64,000 nucleotides of DNA from Clostridium bornimense (lineage in GTDB: Bacteria; Bacillota; Clostridia; Clostridiales; Clostridiaceae): the NCBI RefSeq assembly GCF_000577895.1, contig NZ_HG917868.1:868001-932000 (forward strand), written 5' to 3'. The notes under the pieces are model-generated. The model saw nothing but the letters and a program-made list of their open reading frames with translations. It made no database searches and was not told where the DNA came from. Shown piece after piece: positions 46,187 to 55,421 of the stretch. The position numbers and the translations under genes are program-made. The stretch's first letter is position 1; every line of letters starts with the position of its first letter.

Positions 46187-46948
46187 ATGAAAATAATTGG
46201 GGAAATAGGAAAAAGTTTTACTGAATTAGGGATAGGTATGATTTTCATAGATTTAATATTAGTTGTACTAATTATAGCGCTTATTAAGTGTATGAAAATA
46301 AAGAAAATATATGAAGCTTTTTCTAAACAGTTAAAATCTTATGAAGGTAATGAGCAATTAGAAACTAAAGATAAAGTATTGAAGTCTATTGTTGATAGTT
46401 TTATTAGAGCTGCTGAGTCGGGAATATCAAAAATAAATTTGAATGCAATTATAAATAAAAATTTAGATAGAGAATTAATTAATGCAGAAAAAAGTATAAA
46501 AGTATATGGTTCTTTAATAGAAGTACTAGGGGTAATAGGAACATTTTTGTCTATTATGATAACTACTATGGAATATAAGAATGTAGTAGTTTCCAAGATA
46601 ATAATATCATTTTGGCCAATAATGTTTGTTATGGGAGCTAAATTATTATTGGAGATAGTGAAATTGATGATTATAAAAAGAAAGGAAGAGTTTTATTTTC
46701 TTTTAGAGGATTATTTAGAAAATGATATATACAGTTTATACAGGGAAAAGCAAAATATAGAAATTACTAAAATAGAAGAGCTACAAAATAAAATAGAAGA
46801 GTTAGAAAAAGTGATAAAAGAGTCTTCTATTAATTCACAAAAGTTTGCTGCAATTTTAAATGATTCAACAAATAAGATTAGATATAATTTTAATTTATTA
46901 CATAGTGATTTAAATAAGGTTCATGAATTATTGAAAAGTAGATGGTAG
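46187..46948 (+). CDS. Membrane protein with ExbB/MotA-like core, function unknown
   Basis: A 253-residue protein with an N-terminal membrane segment (about 17-36), a cytoplasmic helical region, a pair of membrane segments (about 108-127 and 137-158) and a long coiled-coil C-terminus (about 195-250). The segment IEVLGVIGTFLSIMITTMEY resembles the LGxLGTxxG core of the MotA/TolQ/ExbB proton-channel family, with similar topology. No MotB/ExbD/TolR partner is adjacent. The resemblance is by eye and could be chance. GGGGTGAT supports the ATG. Confidence 0.7.
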   Translation: MKIIGEIGKSFTELGIGMIFIDLILVVLIIALIKCMKIKKIYEAFSKQLKSYEGNEQLETKDKVLKSIVDSFIRAAESGISKINLNAIINKNLDRELINAEKSIKVYGSLIEVLGVIGTFLSIMITTMEYKNVVVSKIIISFWPIMFVMGAKLLLEIVKLMIIKRKEEFYFLLEDYLENDIYSLYREKQNIEITKIEELQNKIEELEKVIKESSINSQKFAAILNDSTNKIRYNFNLLHSDLNKVHELLKSRW

Positions 46949-46987
46949 AAGTTCACTTAATATTAAGAAGTTCATATTAACTACTCC

Positions 46988-47016
46988 TTGAATAAACTAT
47001 TGGTATTTAATATAAT
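46988..47016 (+). promoter_or_regulatory. SigA-type promoter of ftsH
   Basis: TTGAAT (46988-46993) and TATAAT (47011-47016) separated by 17 bases, 33 bases before the ftsH start. Confidence 0.7.
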
Positions 47017-47048
47017 CTTTATTATATAATAAACAAAGGAGGGGTTAT

Positions 47049-48872
47049 ATGAAAGAGAAGAAAGCACCGAAAAAATCATGGATATATTATTATGTTGTGA
47101 CATTTGTTATTGTTATTTTATTAAATACATTGGTTTTTCCTTTTATTTCTCAAAGGGAAATAAAAGAAGTTGGATATAATACTTTTTTAGAAGATTTAGA
47201 AAAGGGGAAAATTTCCGAAGTCGCTATGGGTGATAATCAAATTGTTTATTTGATTAAGGATAATAAGGGTGATGAGAAACTATATAAGACTGGTATATGG
47301 CCAGATGATGATTTAGTAAACCGTTTGAAAGATGCGGGAGTTAAGTTTTCTGCTGAAATTCCGAAACAGGCATCGCCTATGCTTAGCTTTTTTATGACTT
47401 GGATATTTCCAATTTTAGTTTTCTTTATTTTAGGACAATTATTATCTAGGACATTGATGAAAAAGATGGGTGGCGGAGGAAATGCAATGACCTTCGGAAA
47501 AGCAAATGCTAAAATTTATGTAGAAGCACAAACAGGAAAGACTTTTAAAGATGTTGCTGGGCAAGATGAGGCAAAAGAAGCATTAACTGAGATAGTTGAT
47601 TTCCTTCATAATCCTCAAAAATATTCTGAAATTGGAGCAAAGCTACCTAAAGGAGCGTTACTTGTAGGACCTCCAGGAACAGGTAAAACATTGCTTGCTA
47701 GAGCAGTAGCAGGAGAAGCGCAAGTACCATTTTTCTCAATATCAGGGTCAGAATTTGTTGAGATGTTTGTAGGAATGGGAGCTGCAAAAGTTCGTGACCT
47801 ATTTAAACAGGCTAATGAAAAAGCACCATGTATAGTGTTTATTGATGAGATTGATACTATTGGTAAAAAGAGAGACAATGGTGGTATCAGCGGTGGTAAT
47901 GATGAAAGAGAGCAGACGTTAAATCAGCTTTTAACAGAGATGGATGGATTTGATGGAAAAAAAGGTGTTGTTATTTTAGCAGCGACTAATAGACCAGACT
48001 CTTTAGATAAAGCATTATTACGTCCAGGTCGTTTTGACCGTAGAATACCAGTAGAACTTCCAGATTTAAAAGGAAGAGAAGATATACTAAAAGTTCATGC
48101 AAAAGGTGTTAAGATTTCTGACAATGTAGATTTTAATACTATTGCTAGAGCTACATCTGGGGCATCAGGAGCTGAACTTGAGAATATTATTAATGAAGGT
48201 GCATTAAGAGCAGTTAGAATGGGTAGAGAGATAGTACTTCAAGAAGATTTAGAAGAAAGTGTTGAAGTAGTTATAGCAGGATATCAAAGAAAAGGTGCAG
48301 TTATTTCACAAAAAGAAAAAGAAATTATTGCATATCACGAAATTGGGCACGCTTTAGTAGCTGCTAGTCAAACGGATTCAGCGCCAGTCCATAAAATAAC
48401 TATTATTCCTAGAACTTCTGGGGCTCTTGGATACACTATGCAAGTAGAAGAAGGAGAGCATGTTTTAATGAGTAAAGATGAAGCTTTCAATAAGATAGTA
48501 ACCTTTACCGGTGGACGTGCAGCTGAAGAATTAGTATTTGGATCAGTAACTAGTGGTGCATCTAATGATATAGAGCAAGCAACAAAAATTGCTCGTGCTA
48601 TGATATCTAGATATGGTATGAGTGAGCATTTCGATATGGTAGCTTTAGAAACAGTAACTAATCAATATCTTGGTGGAGATACATCACTTGCTTGTTCAAA
48701 CGAAACAGCAACAAAAATTGATGAAGAAGTGATAGCTATGGTTAAAAGTGCTCATGAAAAAGCTATCAATATTTTAAAAGATAATATGGGAAAACTTCAT
48801 GAGTTATCAACATATCTTTTAGAAAAGGAAACAATAACTGGTGAAGAGTTTATGAATATATTAAATTCATAA
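47049..48872 (+). CDS. ftsH: ATP-dependent zinc metalloprotease FtsH
   Basis: Membrane-anchored AAA+ protease for quality control of membrane and regulatory proteins. Two membrane segments (about 11-33 and 111-133) flank the small extracytoplasmic domain. AAA module: Walker A GPPGTGKT (207-214), Walker B IVFIDEID, second region of homology [20 protein letters not shown]. Zinc site HEIGH (430-434). At 607 residues it is full length. GGAGGGG supports the ATG. It is a single-gene unit here, not next to tilS/hpt as is common elsewhere, so another ftsH copy in the genome is possible. Confidence 0.96.
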   Translation: MKEKKAPKKSWIYYYVVTFVIVILLNTLVFPFISQREIKEVGYNTFLEDLEKGKISEVAMGDNQIVYLIKDNKGDEKLYKTGIWPDDDLVNRLKDAGVKFSAEIPKQASPMLSFFMTWIFPILVFFILGQLLSRTLMKKMGGGGNAMTFGKANAKIYVEAQTGKTFKDVAGQDEAKEALTEIVDFLHNPQKYSEIGAKLPKGALLVGPPGTGKTLLARAVAGEAQVPFFSISGSEFVEMFVGMGAAKVRDLFKQANEKAPCIVFIDEIDTIGKKRDNGGISGGNDEREQTLNQLLTEMDGFDGKKGVVILAATNRPDSLDKALLRPGRFDRRIPVELPDLKGREDILKVHAKGVKISDNVDFNTIARATSGASGAELENIINEGALRAVRMGREIVLQEDLEESVEVVIAGYQRKGAVISQKEKEIIAYHEIGHALVAASQTDSAPVHKITIIPRTSGALGYTMQVEEGEHVLMSKDEAFNKIVTFTGGRAAEELVFGSVTSGASNDIEQATKIARAMISRYGMSEHFDMVALETVTNQYLGGDTSLACSNETATKIDEEVIAMVKSAHEKAINILKDNMGKLHELSTYLLEKETITGEEFMNILNS

Positions 48873-48887
48873 AAGTTGAATAAATAG

Positions 48888-48928
48888 AAAAAAGAACTGC
48901 TAATATAAAATATAGCAGTTCTTTTTTT
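48888..48928. terminator. Bidirectional terminator between ftsH and rubrerythrin
   Basis: AAAAAAGAACTGCTA / TAGCAGTTCTTTTTT stem with a 10-base loop; A-run before and T-run after. Confidence 0.9.
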
Positions 48929-49502
48929 ATTGGTGTAGTACCTTAAAGTATCCTTGTTCATGTAAACAGACAGGACAAACTAAAGGTGCATCAGTACCTT
49001 CTAAAATAAATCCGCAGTTAGTACACATCCATGTTACAGAAGTATTCTTTTTGAATAATGTACCTTCTCGTAAATCTTTTTCATATTCTTCAAATCTAGT
49101 ACCATGAATTTTTTCTATTGAGGCAATATCATTAAATAGTTTAGATATGGCATCGAATCCTTCATTTTTTGCAGTTTCAGCAAAAGATTTATAAACTTCA
49201 TCATGTTCATGAAATTCACCTTCTTTTGCATGTTGTAATTCTTCTAATGTTGTATCAAATTTACTTACAGGATAAGCTGCATCTATTTTTAATTCTTCAC
49301 CTTTAAAATCTTTTAATGCTTGTAAAAATCTTGAGGCATGAGCTAATTCTTGTTTAGCGGTATAATTAAAAATTTCTTCTATTATGTACAATTTTTCTTT
49401 TTTAGCTGTTTCAGCAGCAATAGAATATCTTGTTCTAGCTTGTGATTCACCAGCAAAAGCTCTCATTAAGTTAGTCTTTGTTTCACTTTTATCAAAATTC
49501 AT
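48927..49502 (-). CDS. rbr: Rubrerythrin
   Basis: A cytoplasmic non-haem iron peroxidase that protects anaerobes from hydrogen peroxide. The diiron four-helix bundle has the expected Glu/His ligands (AFAGESQARTRYS, FNYTAKQELAHASRF, FNDIASIEKIHGTRFEEY), followed by a C-terminal rubredoxin-like FeS4 site WMCTNCGFILEGTDAPLVCPVC. 191 residues is normal. I start at ATG 49502, seven to nine bases after AAAGGAGTG; an in-frame GTG at 49514 lies inside that site. Confidence 0.95.
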   Translation of the reverse strand: MNFDKSETKTNLMRAFAGESQARTRYSIAAETAKKEKLYIIEEIFNYTAKQELAHASRFLQALKDFKGEELKIDAAYPVSKFDTTLEELQHAKEGEFHEHDEVYKSFAETAKNEGFDAISKLFNDIASIEKIHGTRFEEYEKDLREGTLFKKNTSVTWMCTNCGFILEGTDAPLVCPVCLHEQGYFKVLHQ

Positions 49503-49644
49503 ATATAATATCACTCCTTTTTAATAGTTTTAGTAATAATAAAAAAAATATGTTTGTAAAGATAAATATTTAACAAAAACTATATACAGAATTACTTTTT
49601 TCATTATATTATTAAAATGTATACTTAAAGAGAGGTGGCAGCTT

Positions 49645-50046
49645 ATGAGAGAACATAGTTTAGTTTTAATTAAGCCTGATGGTATTGAAAAAAAGGTAGT
49701 TGGAAAGATAATATCTATTTATGAAGAAAACGGATTAGAAATAGCAGATATGAGATTAGTAAAACCAACTAGGGAAATAGCAGAAAAACATTATGAAGAG
49801 CATGTAGGAAGACCATATTTTCCTAATTTAATTGAGTGCATAATAAGTGGACCTGTAATTGCATTAGTTTTAGAAGGTGAAAATGCAATACAAAAGGTTA
49901 GAACTTTAAATGGTGCAACTAATCCTGATAATGCAGAAGAAGGAACAATAAGAAAGCTTTATGCTACAAATGGGACAATAAATACAGTACATGCATCTGA
50001 TTCTATGGAAAATGCAGATCGTGAAATTAGTATTTGGTTTAAATAA
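49645..50046 (+). CDS. ndk: Nucleoside-diphosphate kinase
   Basis: Transfers gamma-phosphate between nucleoside di- and triphosphates. 133 residues, normal for the family. Signatures: HSLVLIKPDGIEKK at the start, HVGRPYFPNLI, GATNPDNAEEGTIRKLYA and the active-site His116 in NTVHASDSMENADREI. The usual Arg/Asn nucleotide contacts are present. It is absent from some Clostridium species. AGAGGTGGC precedes the ATG, and an R1 repeat ends the transcript. Confidence 0.95.
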   Translation: MREHSLVLIKPDGIEKKVVGKIISIYEENGLEIADMRLVKPTREIAEKHYEEHVGRPYFPNLIECIISGPVIALVLEGENAIQKVRTLNGATNPDNAEEGTIRKLYATNGTINTVHASDSMENADREISIWFK

Positions 50047-50055
50047 TAAAAAAAA

Positions 50056-50245
50056 GGAGCTGTTGCACGAGAGTGTGGCAGCTTTTTTCAGTGAGCTTGA
50101 TAGAGCATATCAGTGCACGGGGGTGGAGGAAATTCCTGCGGAATTTCTGTATCTATAGTAAATATGAAAACACTTTGCTATCCGCAGGATTATAATAAAA
50201 TTCCTCGCAAAGAGGAATTTTCACCTTACTTGTGTCCTGTGCCTT
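50056..50245 (+). repeat. R1 + R2 repeat cluster, copy 3 (after ndk)
   Basis: R1 terminator GGAGCTGTTGCA...GAGTGTGGCAGCTTTTTT (50056-50088) with the shared tail GCTTGATAGAG, then a small GAAATTCC/GGAATTTC hairpin, then R2 from 50177: GCTATCCGCAGGATTATAAT, AAAATTCCTC / GAGGAATTTT hairpin and CACCTTACTTGTGTCCTGTGCC. It fills the gap between ndk and the TldE gene. A short open frame here is not a gene. Confidence 0.75.
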
Positions 50246-50281
50246 TTAACCTGTGCCCTATTCACTTTTATCTCTTCACTG

Positions 50282-51496
50282 TTAAAGCGGAGTTATATTC
50301 ATTTTTGTTACTAATAGATTAGAGTTAAAGCAAGGTTTATCTTTAGTGATACCGATAAAGTCATTACCAAACATAGAATATATGTTATTAGAAATATTAA
50401 ATTCAGGTAACCTGCCAAGAAGGTTTTCTCCGTCAGTTAGGTAGGACATTTGCACCGGTGAAACATAATCACCATTATTAGTGTAGTCACCACCACTTAA
50501 AATAACTACCAATATTCCTAAATCACCATTTAGTAATTCTTTTAAAGTTTTATTTCCTGGTTTTGCAGTTAAAGATATATCTGATAAAGAGGGAACATCA
50601 TCATAATTACCATTAGCAGCTGCTGTCAATGGTAAATCAAATTGTATTGAGGTTTTTTTATCAGTATAAGGTTTTTCAAGTACACCGTTATTAATTAAAG
50701 GACAGATGTCATTTTCTATAGTAGTACCTTCTTTATCAAAGAAAGGAATAAGAATATTATTTTTACTACGATCTATTGATAATGTAAAATCTTTTGAGAA
50801 AATTTCTTTGTTAGCTTTATCGGAAAATATAGATGCACCTTTGCTTAATGTTTCTCCATTTAGTGATTCTATAAACTTATTACTTATTTCATTAAAGTCA
50901 AGTATAACTGGGACTTTTCCAGTAGGTAAAGTTTCTAATATAGTAAAGGCATCTAATTGTTTTCTTACTTCGCATAAAAAAGTTTCTTTATCAAATTTAC
51001 GACTAATATTTATAAGTCCACTATCAAAAATATTGAGAGAGGATTTATGTTTAATAATTATTTCTAAGTTTACGCAACTATCATAATTTTTATAGTTTAA
51101 TCCTACGTCATTAGTTAATGATGTTTCAGTTTTTATGAATTTAATTTTATTGCTAAAAATAAAGTCGGGATATTCACTTCTTAATGTTGATAATAAATCG
51201 TCCATATCCTGTACAAAAGTTTCAGCAGAAGGATTGTATTCCCTTAAGTCACGTTCTCTAACTTTATTTTTTTCTACTTCAAAGTTATATGGAATTTTTA
51301 AATCAAGATTTCTTTTGGCAGCGTCCCAAGTTTCATTAGTAACATTTCCTAAAGAACCAGCAACACCAATATATCCATTTTCATATACTCTGCATCCATT
51401 TTTAGTTATAGATTTTTTTATTATAGAATCTATTTTACTTTGTGAAATACTTAAAGATATCTCATTAGTTATTTCTTTATATAATTCTTTTATCAT
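50282..51496 (-). CDS. pmbA: TldE/PmbA-family subunit of the TldD/TldE protease
   Basis: A 404-residue cytoplasmic protein of the U62/PmbA family, the non-catalytic partner of TldD. It lacks the HExxxH metal motif, as expected for TldE, and shows the family's C-terminal region PGNKTLKELLNGDLGILVVILSGGDYTNNGDYVSPVQMSYLTDGE. TldD/TldE complexes trim unfolded peptides and leader peptides of some RiPPs. It starts 17 bases after the TldD gene, so the two form an operon. Confidence 0.88.
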   Translation of the reverse strand: MIKELYKEITNEISLSISQSKIDSIIKKSITKNGCRVYENGYIGVAGSLGNVTNETWDAAKRNLDLKIPYNFEVEKNKVRERDLREYNPSAETFVQDMDDLLSTLRSEYPDFIFSNKIKFIKTETSLTNDVGLNYKNYDSCVNLEIIIKHKSSLNIFDSGLINISRKFDKETFLCEVRKQLDAFTILETLPTGKVPVILDFNEISNKFIESLNGETLSKGASIFSDKANKEIFSKDFTLSIDRSKNNILIPFFDKEGTTIENDICPLINNGVLEKPYTDKKTSIQFDLPLTAAANGNYDDVPSLSDISLTAKPGNKTLKELLNGDLGILVVILSGGDYTNNGDYVSPVQMSYLTDGENLLGRLPEFNISNNIYSMFGNDFIGITKDKPCFNSNLLVTKMNITPL

Positions 51497-51513
51497 ATAT
51501 ATTACCTCCTTAA

Positions 51514-52851
51514 TTATTGAACATTTATTTCATTTACACGAATATATGGACCACCAATACCGACCTTTAATGGATATTGTTCCATTTTACCGCAACCACC
51601 AAGGGCAAATGAGAAAAGTTCAACTTTATCAGATATACCATCAATTTTGTTCAAAGTAGACATAACGTTACCGGAGATAACAGAAATTTTAACGGGTTCA
51701 GAAATTTTACCATTACGAATCATGTAAGCTCTAGCAGGAGCTATTGTGAAAGTCGTCATACCAGAACCATGACGAATAGTATCTATAAAAATACCTTCTT
51801 TTACATTTTTAAATAGAGATTCCTTTGTTTCAGAACCTTTATCTATAAAAGTTGTTGTCATCCTAACTAGAGGTTCATATTGAAAATTCATAGCTCTAGC
51901 GTTTCCAGTTAAGTTTTCTTCTAATATTGCAGCGGTATTAGAGCTATGAAGACGCCCATTTAAAATACCATCTTTTATTATATAGTTCTTTTTACACTTA
52001 GTACCTTCATCATCGAAAGGGGTATATCCAGCACCTTCTATAGATCCAGTATCTACAATGTTTAGAATATCGGAACCTACTTTTTTACCTAAAACCCATT
52101 CTTTTTTCATAGTTTCATCACCAACCATAAAATCAGACTCACTTTTATGTCCAAAGCTTTCATGAGCAAATACTCCAGTAGTTACTGGGGATAAGATACA
52201 AGTATATTTTCCAGGGGTAACGGCCACTGCATTAGTAATATAATCTATATCTTTTTTTATATTATTTATTATGAAATCTTCTTTATTTGAAAGTTTATCA
52301 AATGTTACAGATAAGATATCATTACCACCATTAAAAGGTTCATTATTGACGTTTAAAATGTATCTAGGAGAAATTGAACAGGTTTGAAAATCAAAAGTTA
52401 CATCTGTTCCTTTACTAGATATAATATGTTTTTCTGTATGGTTGTCTAAATAATATAATTTGCAATCTTGGATCTCTTTAAAATTCTTTAATAGTGGCAC
52501 ATAAGAATTAAGGACATCAATTTTGCTTTTGTTACTAATTTTAGAAATATCGGAATCTTTATATTTAAGATAATTACCTTTATTGACTTCAAGTCTTTTC
52601 ACGATAGGATTATTTTCTATATCATCATTTACTTTAGCCATTTTGGCTAAAGAATCTATTTCGTTTTGGATATTATTTATTTCAGTTGTAGAGCTATAAT
52701 ACCAACGATCACCATCAAATAATCTGATTATTGCACCGATTTCAGTTTTACTATTATTTTGTTTTAGCTTAAAGTTGTCTAATATTATTTTTGTACTATA
52801 GATAGTTTCAATACGAATATCTGTATATAAACCTTTTGGAAATTTAAACAT
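51514..52851 (-). CDS. tldD: TldD-family zinc metalloprotease subunit
   Basis: A 445-residue cytoplasmic protein with the catalytic HESFGHKSESD (HExxxH zinc motif), preceded by TPGKYTCILSPVTTGVFA and followed by DTGSIEGAGYTPFDDEGT and HSSNTAAI. Together with the adjacent TldE it forms the heterodimeric protease that degrades or matures small peptides. No RiPP precursor is adjacent; the nearest peptide gene is agrD about 33 kb away, which uses AgrB. GGAGGTA precedes the ATG. Confidence 0.92.
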   Translation of the reverse strand: MFKFPKGLYTDIRIETIYSTKIILDNFKLKQNNSKTEIGAIIRLFDGDRWYYSSTTEINNIQNEIDSLAKMAKVNDDIENNPIVKRLEVNKGNYLKYKDSDISKISNKSKIDVLNSYVPLLKNFKEIQDCKLYYLDNHTEKHIISSKGTDVTFDFQTCSISPRYILNVNNEPFNGGNDILSVTFDKLSNKEDFIINNIKKDIDYITNAVAVTPGKYTCILSPVTTGVFAHESFGHKSESDFMVGDETMKKEWVLGKKVGSDILNIVDTGSIEGAGYTPFDDEGTKCKKNYIIKDGILNGRLHSSNTAAILEENLTGNARAMNFQYEPLVRMTTTFIDKGSETKESLFKNVKEGIFIDTIRHGSGMTTFTIAPARAYMIRNGKISEPVKISVISGNVMSTLNKIDGISDKVELFSFALGGCGKMEQYPLKVGIGGPYIRVNEINVQ

Positions 52852-53070
52852 TAAATAAATACCTCCTATTACTGTTATTATATAAATTATACTATTAATT
52901 ACACTTTATATGATTAAGAGTTATAATATTATGAAGATAGTTTAGATAATAATTTGGAGTTGCCAGAGAAATTTAGAGTGATAACAATATTTTAACAATA
53001 GCTTTCCATAGAATTAACATGCGGAGACTAATATTTAATTAAATATATAAGATCTGTATGGAGGTTTATT

Positions 53071-54336
53071 ATGGAGAAGAGTAGCAGTAAACTTAATAAA
53101 TTAGAAAAGTATTGGATTCTATATGATGTTGGTAATTCTGCTTTTGTGTTACTTATGTCAACTATAATACCGATATATTATAAAAATATGGCATCAGCTG
53201 AGGGCATATCGTTAGCTAACTCAACAGCATATTATAGTTATGCTATTTCAATATCTACTATTATAGTTGCAGTGTTGGGACCAATCTTAGGAACTATGGC
53301 AGATAATAAAGGGTACAAAAAGCCGTTTTTTACATTTTCAATGATAATAGGGGTATTAATATGTGCATCACTATCAATACCTACTACAGTAATAATGTTT
53401 TTAGCACTATTTGTAATAGGTAAAATAGTATTTTCTATGAGTTTAATATTTTATGATTCAATGCTTGTAGATGTAACTACAGATGATAGAGTGGATGAGG
53501 TATCATCAAAAGGGTATGCTTGGGGGTATATAGGAAGTTGCATACCTTTTATAGTAAGTCTTTTATTAATTCTTAAGGCTGATGCAATAGGTATTAGTAC
53601 ATTTATTGCAACAGCAATAGCTTTTGTATTAAATGGTTTATGGTGGCTTATAGTTACGATTCCACTTATTAAAAATTATAAACAAATTCACTATGTTGAA
53701 AGATCTAATAATTCTATTTTAAGTAGTTTAAGTAGACTTTCAAATATATTTAAAGAAATAAAAAATGATAGAAAAGTATGTATCTTTTTAATATCATTTT
53801 TCTTCTATATAGATGGAGTTTATACAATAATTGAGATGGCAACATCTTATGGAAAAGATGTAGGGATAACTGATAATAGTATGCTTATGGCATTATTATT
53901 AACTCAAGTTGTAGCATTTCCTTTTGCTATTTTATTTGGTAGGTTATCTAAAAAATTTAAAGTTAAAGACTTAATATCTATATGTATACTAGCTTACCTA
54001 TTAATAGCTTTATTTGCCCTTCAATTAGATACGGCTATTGAATTTTGGATCTTAGCAACTTTTGTTGGGGTTTTCCAGGGAGCTATACAAGCATTATCAC
54101 GTTCATATTATGCTAAGATAATTCCAAAAGAAAAATCTAGTGAATATTTTGGTGTATATGATGTTTTTGGTAAAGGAGCATCATTTGTAGGTACAATGAT
54201 AATGGGACTTTCAACACAGATTTTTGGAAATTCTAAAGCCGGGGTAGTAGGTATTGCAATAATGTTTGCATTAGGATTTATACTATTTAGAGTTCAAGGG
54301 AAAAGTGCGAGAAGTTTAGAAGCAGAGTATATATAA
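53071..54336 (+). CDS. MFS transporter of the UMF1 (Atg22-like) family
   Basis: A 421-residue membrane transporter with about 12 hydrophobic segments. The opening KYWILYDVGNSAFVLLMSTIIPIYYKNMA is the hallmark of the UMF1/Atg22-like branch (YDxGNSAF), and PILGTMADNKGYKKPFF is the usual MFS loop-2 motif. A second family block, GVFQGAIQALSRSYYAKIIP, lies near residue 335-355. Yeast Atg22 exports vacuolar amino acids; bacterial substrates are unknown. GGAGG precedes the ATG. Single-gene unit, ending near R3 copy E. Confidence 0.93.
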   Translation: MEKSSSKLNKLEKYWILYDVGNSAFVLLMSTIIPIYYKNMASAEGISLANSTAYYSYAISISTIIVAVLGPILGTMADNKGYKKPFFTFSMIIGVLICASLSIPTTVIMFLALFVIGKIVFSMSLIFYDSMLVDVTTDDRVDEVSSKGYAWGYIGSCIPFIVSLLLILKADAIGISTFIATAIAFVLNGLWWLIVTIPLIKNYKQIHYVERSNNSILSSLSRLSNIFKEIKNDRKVCIFLISFFFYIDGVYTIIEMATSYGKDVGITDNSMLMALLLTQVVAFPFAILFGRLSKKFKVKDLISICILAYLLIALFALQLDTAIEFWILATFVGVFQGAIQALSRSYYAKIIPKEKSSEYFGVYDVFGKGASFVGTMIMGLSTQIFGNSKAGVVGIAIMFALGFILFRVQGKSARSLEAEYI

Positions 54337-54370
54337 ATTTTAAAAAGTCTTGGTGTTGTATATAGGAAAA

Positions 54371-54406
54371 ATGCATATTGGCATCTGTTCTAGTTAAGTA
54401 GTGGTA
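54371..54406 (+). repeat. R3 dispersed repeat, copy E
   Basis: ATGCATATTGGCATCTGTTC then TAGTTAAGTAGTGGT. Core identical to copies B and D; again immediately after a plus-strand gene and before a convergent one. Confidence 0.75.
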
Positions 54407-54474
54407 TTTCCTTGTAGTAGTTTTAATTAAAGAAAATTAATATTTAAAAAGTTTATAATATATAGTAATGGTAT

Positions 54475-54513
54475 AAAAAGTTGTGATATAGAGTGATATA
54501 TCACAGCTTTTTA
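54475..54513. terminator. Bidirectional terminator after the MFS gene
   Basis: AAAAAGTTGTGATATA / TATATCACAGCTTTTT with one G-U pair and a six-base loop. Confidence 0.82.
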
Positions 54514-54529
54514 ATGTGTTAGAAATATA

Positions 54530-55297
54530 TTACCAAGGTTCAATAATTAACAATACGTCATTTTTATTACCAACTAGTCCAACAATAGGATCTGAAGATG
54601 TTCCAAAGTCATGAGAAAAATTATTGTCATCGGAAAGAGAAAAATGATACTTAACTACAAATCCATAGAAGCTACCTTCACTATTATCCACAGGGGTAAT
54701 AACCTTAGGTTCCATAGAGCAAACTGTAAAGTTAATTTCATTAATAGAATTTACTGAATTATTGGATAGTATAGTGTAAAAATTAATTAGCTTATCTTTT
54801 GAATTACCAAATAAGTTTGTTGTATAGTTACTGTATTGAGAATTAGCAATTCTTAATGAGTCTGATAAGCTAGTAGTTGAGAGAAAATTTTTCATCGTAT
54901 CTATAAAATATTCTTTTTGAATATCATATTGTTCTGTGACAAAATACTGATAAGTATCTGGATCTGTCATTTCAGACAAAGCACATTGTAATTGACTATT
55001 TCTAATATCCTCTAGGGCTAATTCGAAAGGTTTATTATAATTAGGACTAGAGGTATCAGGATAAGACGAAGGTATGTATGGTTCTGTAAAACTAGTGTCA
55101 TTGTTATTGATATTTACATCAGTAGTAGTATCAATGTTGTTATTAATAGACGATAGTTGATTTTTTACTAGTCTTAAGTAATAGGTAACTGGTTTATCAT
55201 TGCTATTTGCAAATACTAGCAATGAAAGAAAACTAATAAATCCTATGATAAAAATTAATAATGATGTAGTAATTAAAAAAAACCTGATCTTTTTCAT
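54530..55297 (-). CDS. Hypothetical membrane-anchored protein
   Basis: A 255-residue protein with one N-terminal membrane segment (about 5-27; no lipobox) and an extracytoplasmic part. After an Asn/Asp/Thr/Ser-rich linker (about 48-85) comes a compact domain that looks NTF2- or cystatin-like by pattern only (helices with FELALEDIRNSQLQCALSEM, then beta-strands with VICSMEPK and FYGFVVKYHFSLSDD). I start at ATG 55297 behind AAAGGAG; the in-frame TTG upstream at 55318 is less likely. Not recognised. Confidence 0.75.
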   Translation of the reverse strand: MKKIRFFLITTSLLIFIIGFISFLSLLVFANSNDKPVTYYLRLVKNQLSSINNNIDTTTDVNINNNDTSFTEPYIPSSYPDTSSPNYNKPFELALEDIRNSQLQCALSEMTDPDTYQYFVTEQYDIQKEYFIDTMKNFLSTTSLSDSLRIANSQYSNYTTNLFGNSKDKLINFYTILSNNSVNSINEINFTVCSMEPKVITPVDNSEGSFYGFVVKYHFSLSDDNNFSHDFGTSSDPIVGLVGNKNDVLLIIEPW

Positions 55298-55421
55298 ATA
55301 AGCTCCTTTGTATAACAATATTTACAACTATTATACAAAATAATACATAAAAATTATAGAGAGGGTAGAGAAAAGCCTATATATGATATAATAAGATAAA
55401 AAAGAAGAGAGGTACATATAG

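Noticed and set aside
46187-46948. Zorya-type defence system (ZorA)
   Set aside because: Only a weak ExbB/MotA resemblance; no ZorB, ZorC, ZorD or ZorE gene nearby. Kept only as a finding about the single protein.
50113-50322. Possible 69-residue gene after ndk
   Set aside because: It covers the R1/R2 repeat cluster and runs into the TldE gene; no ribosome site.
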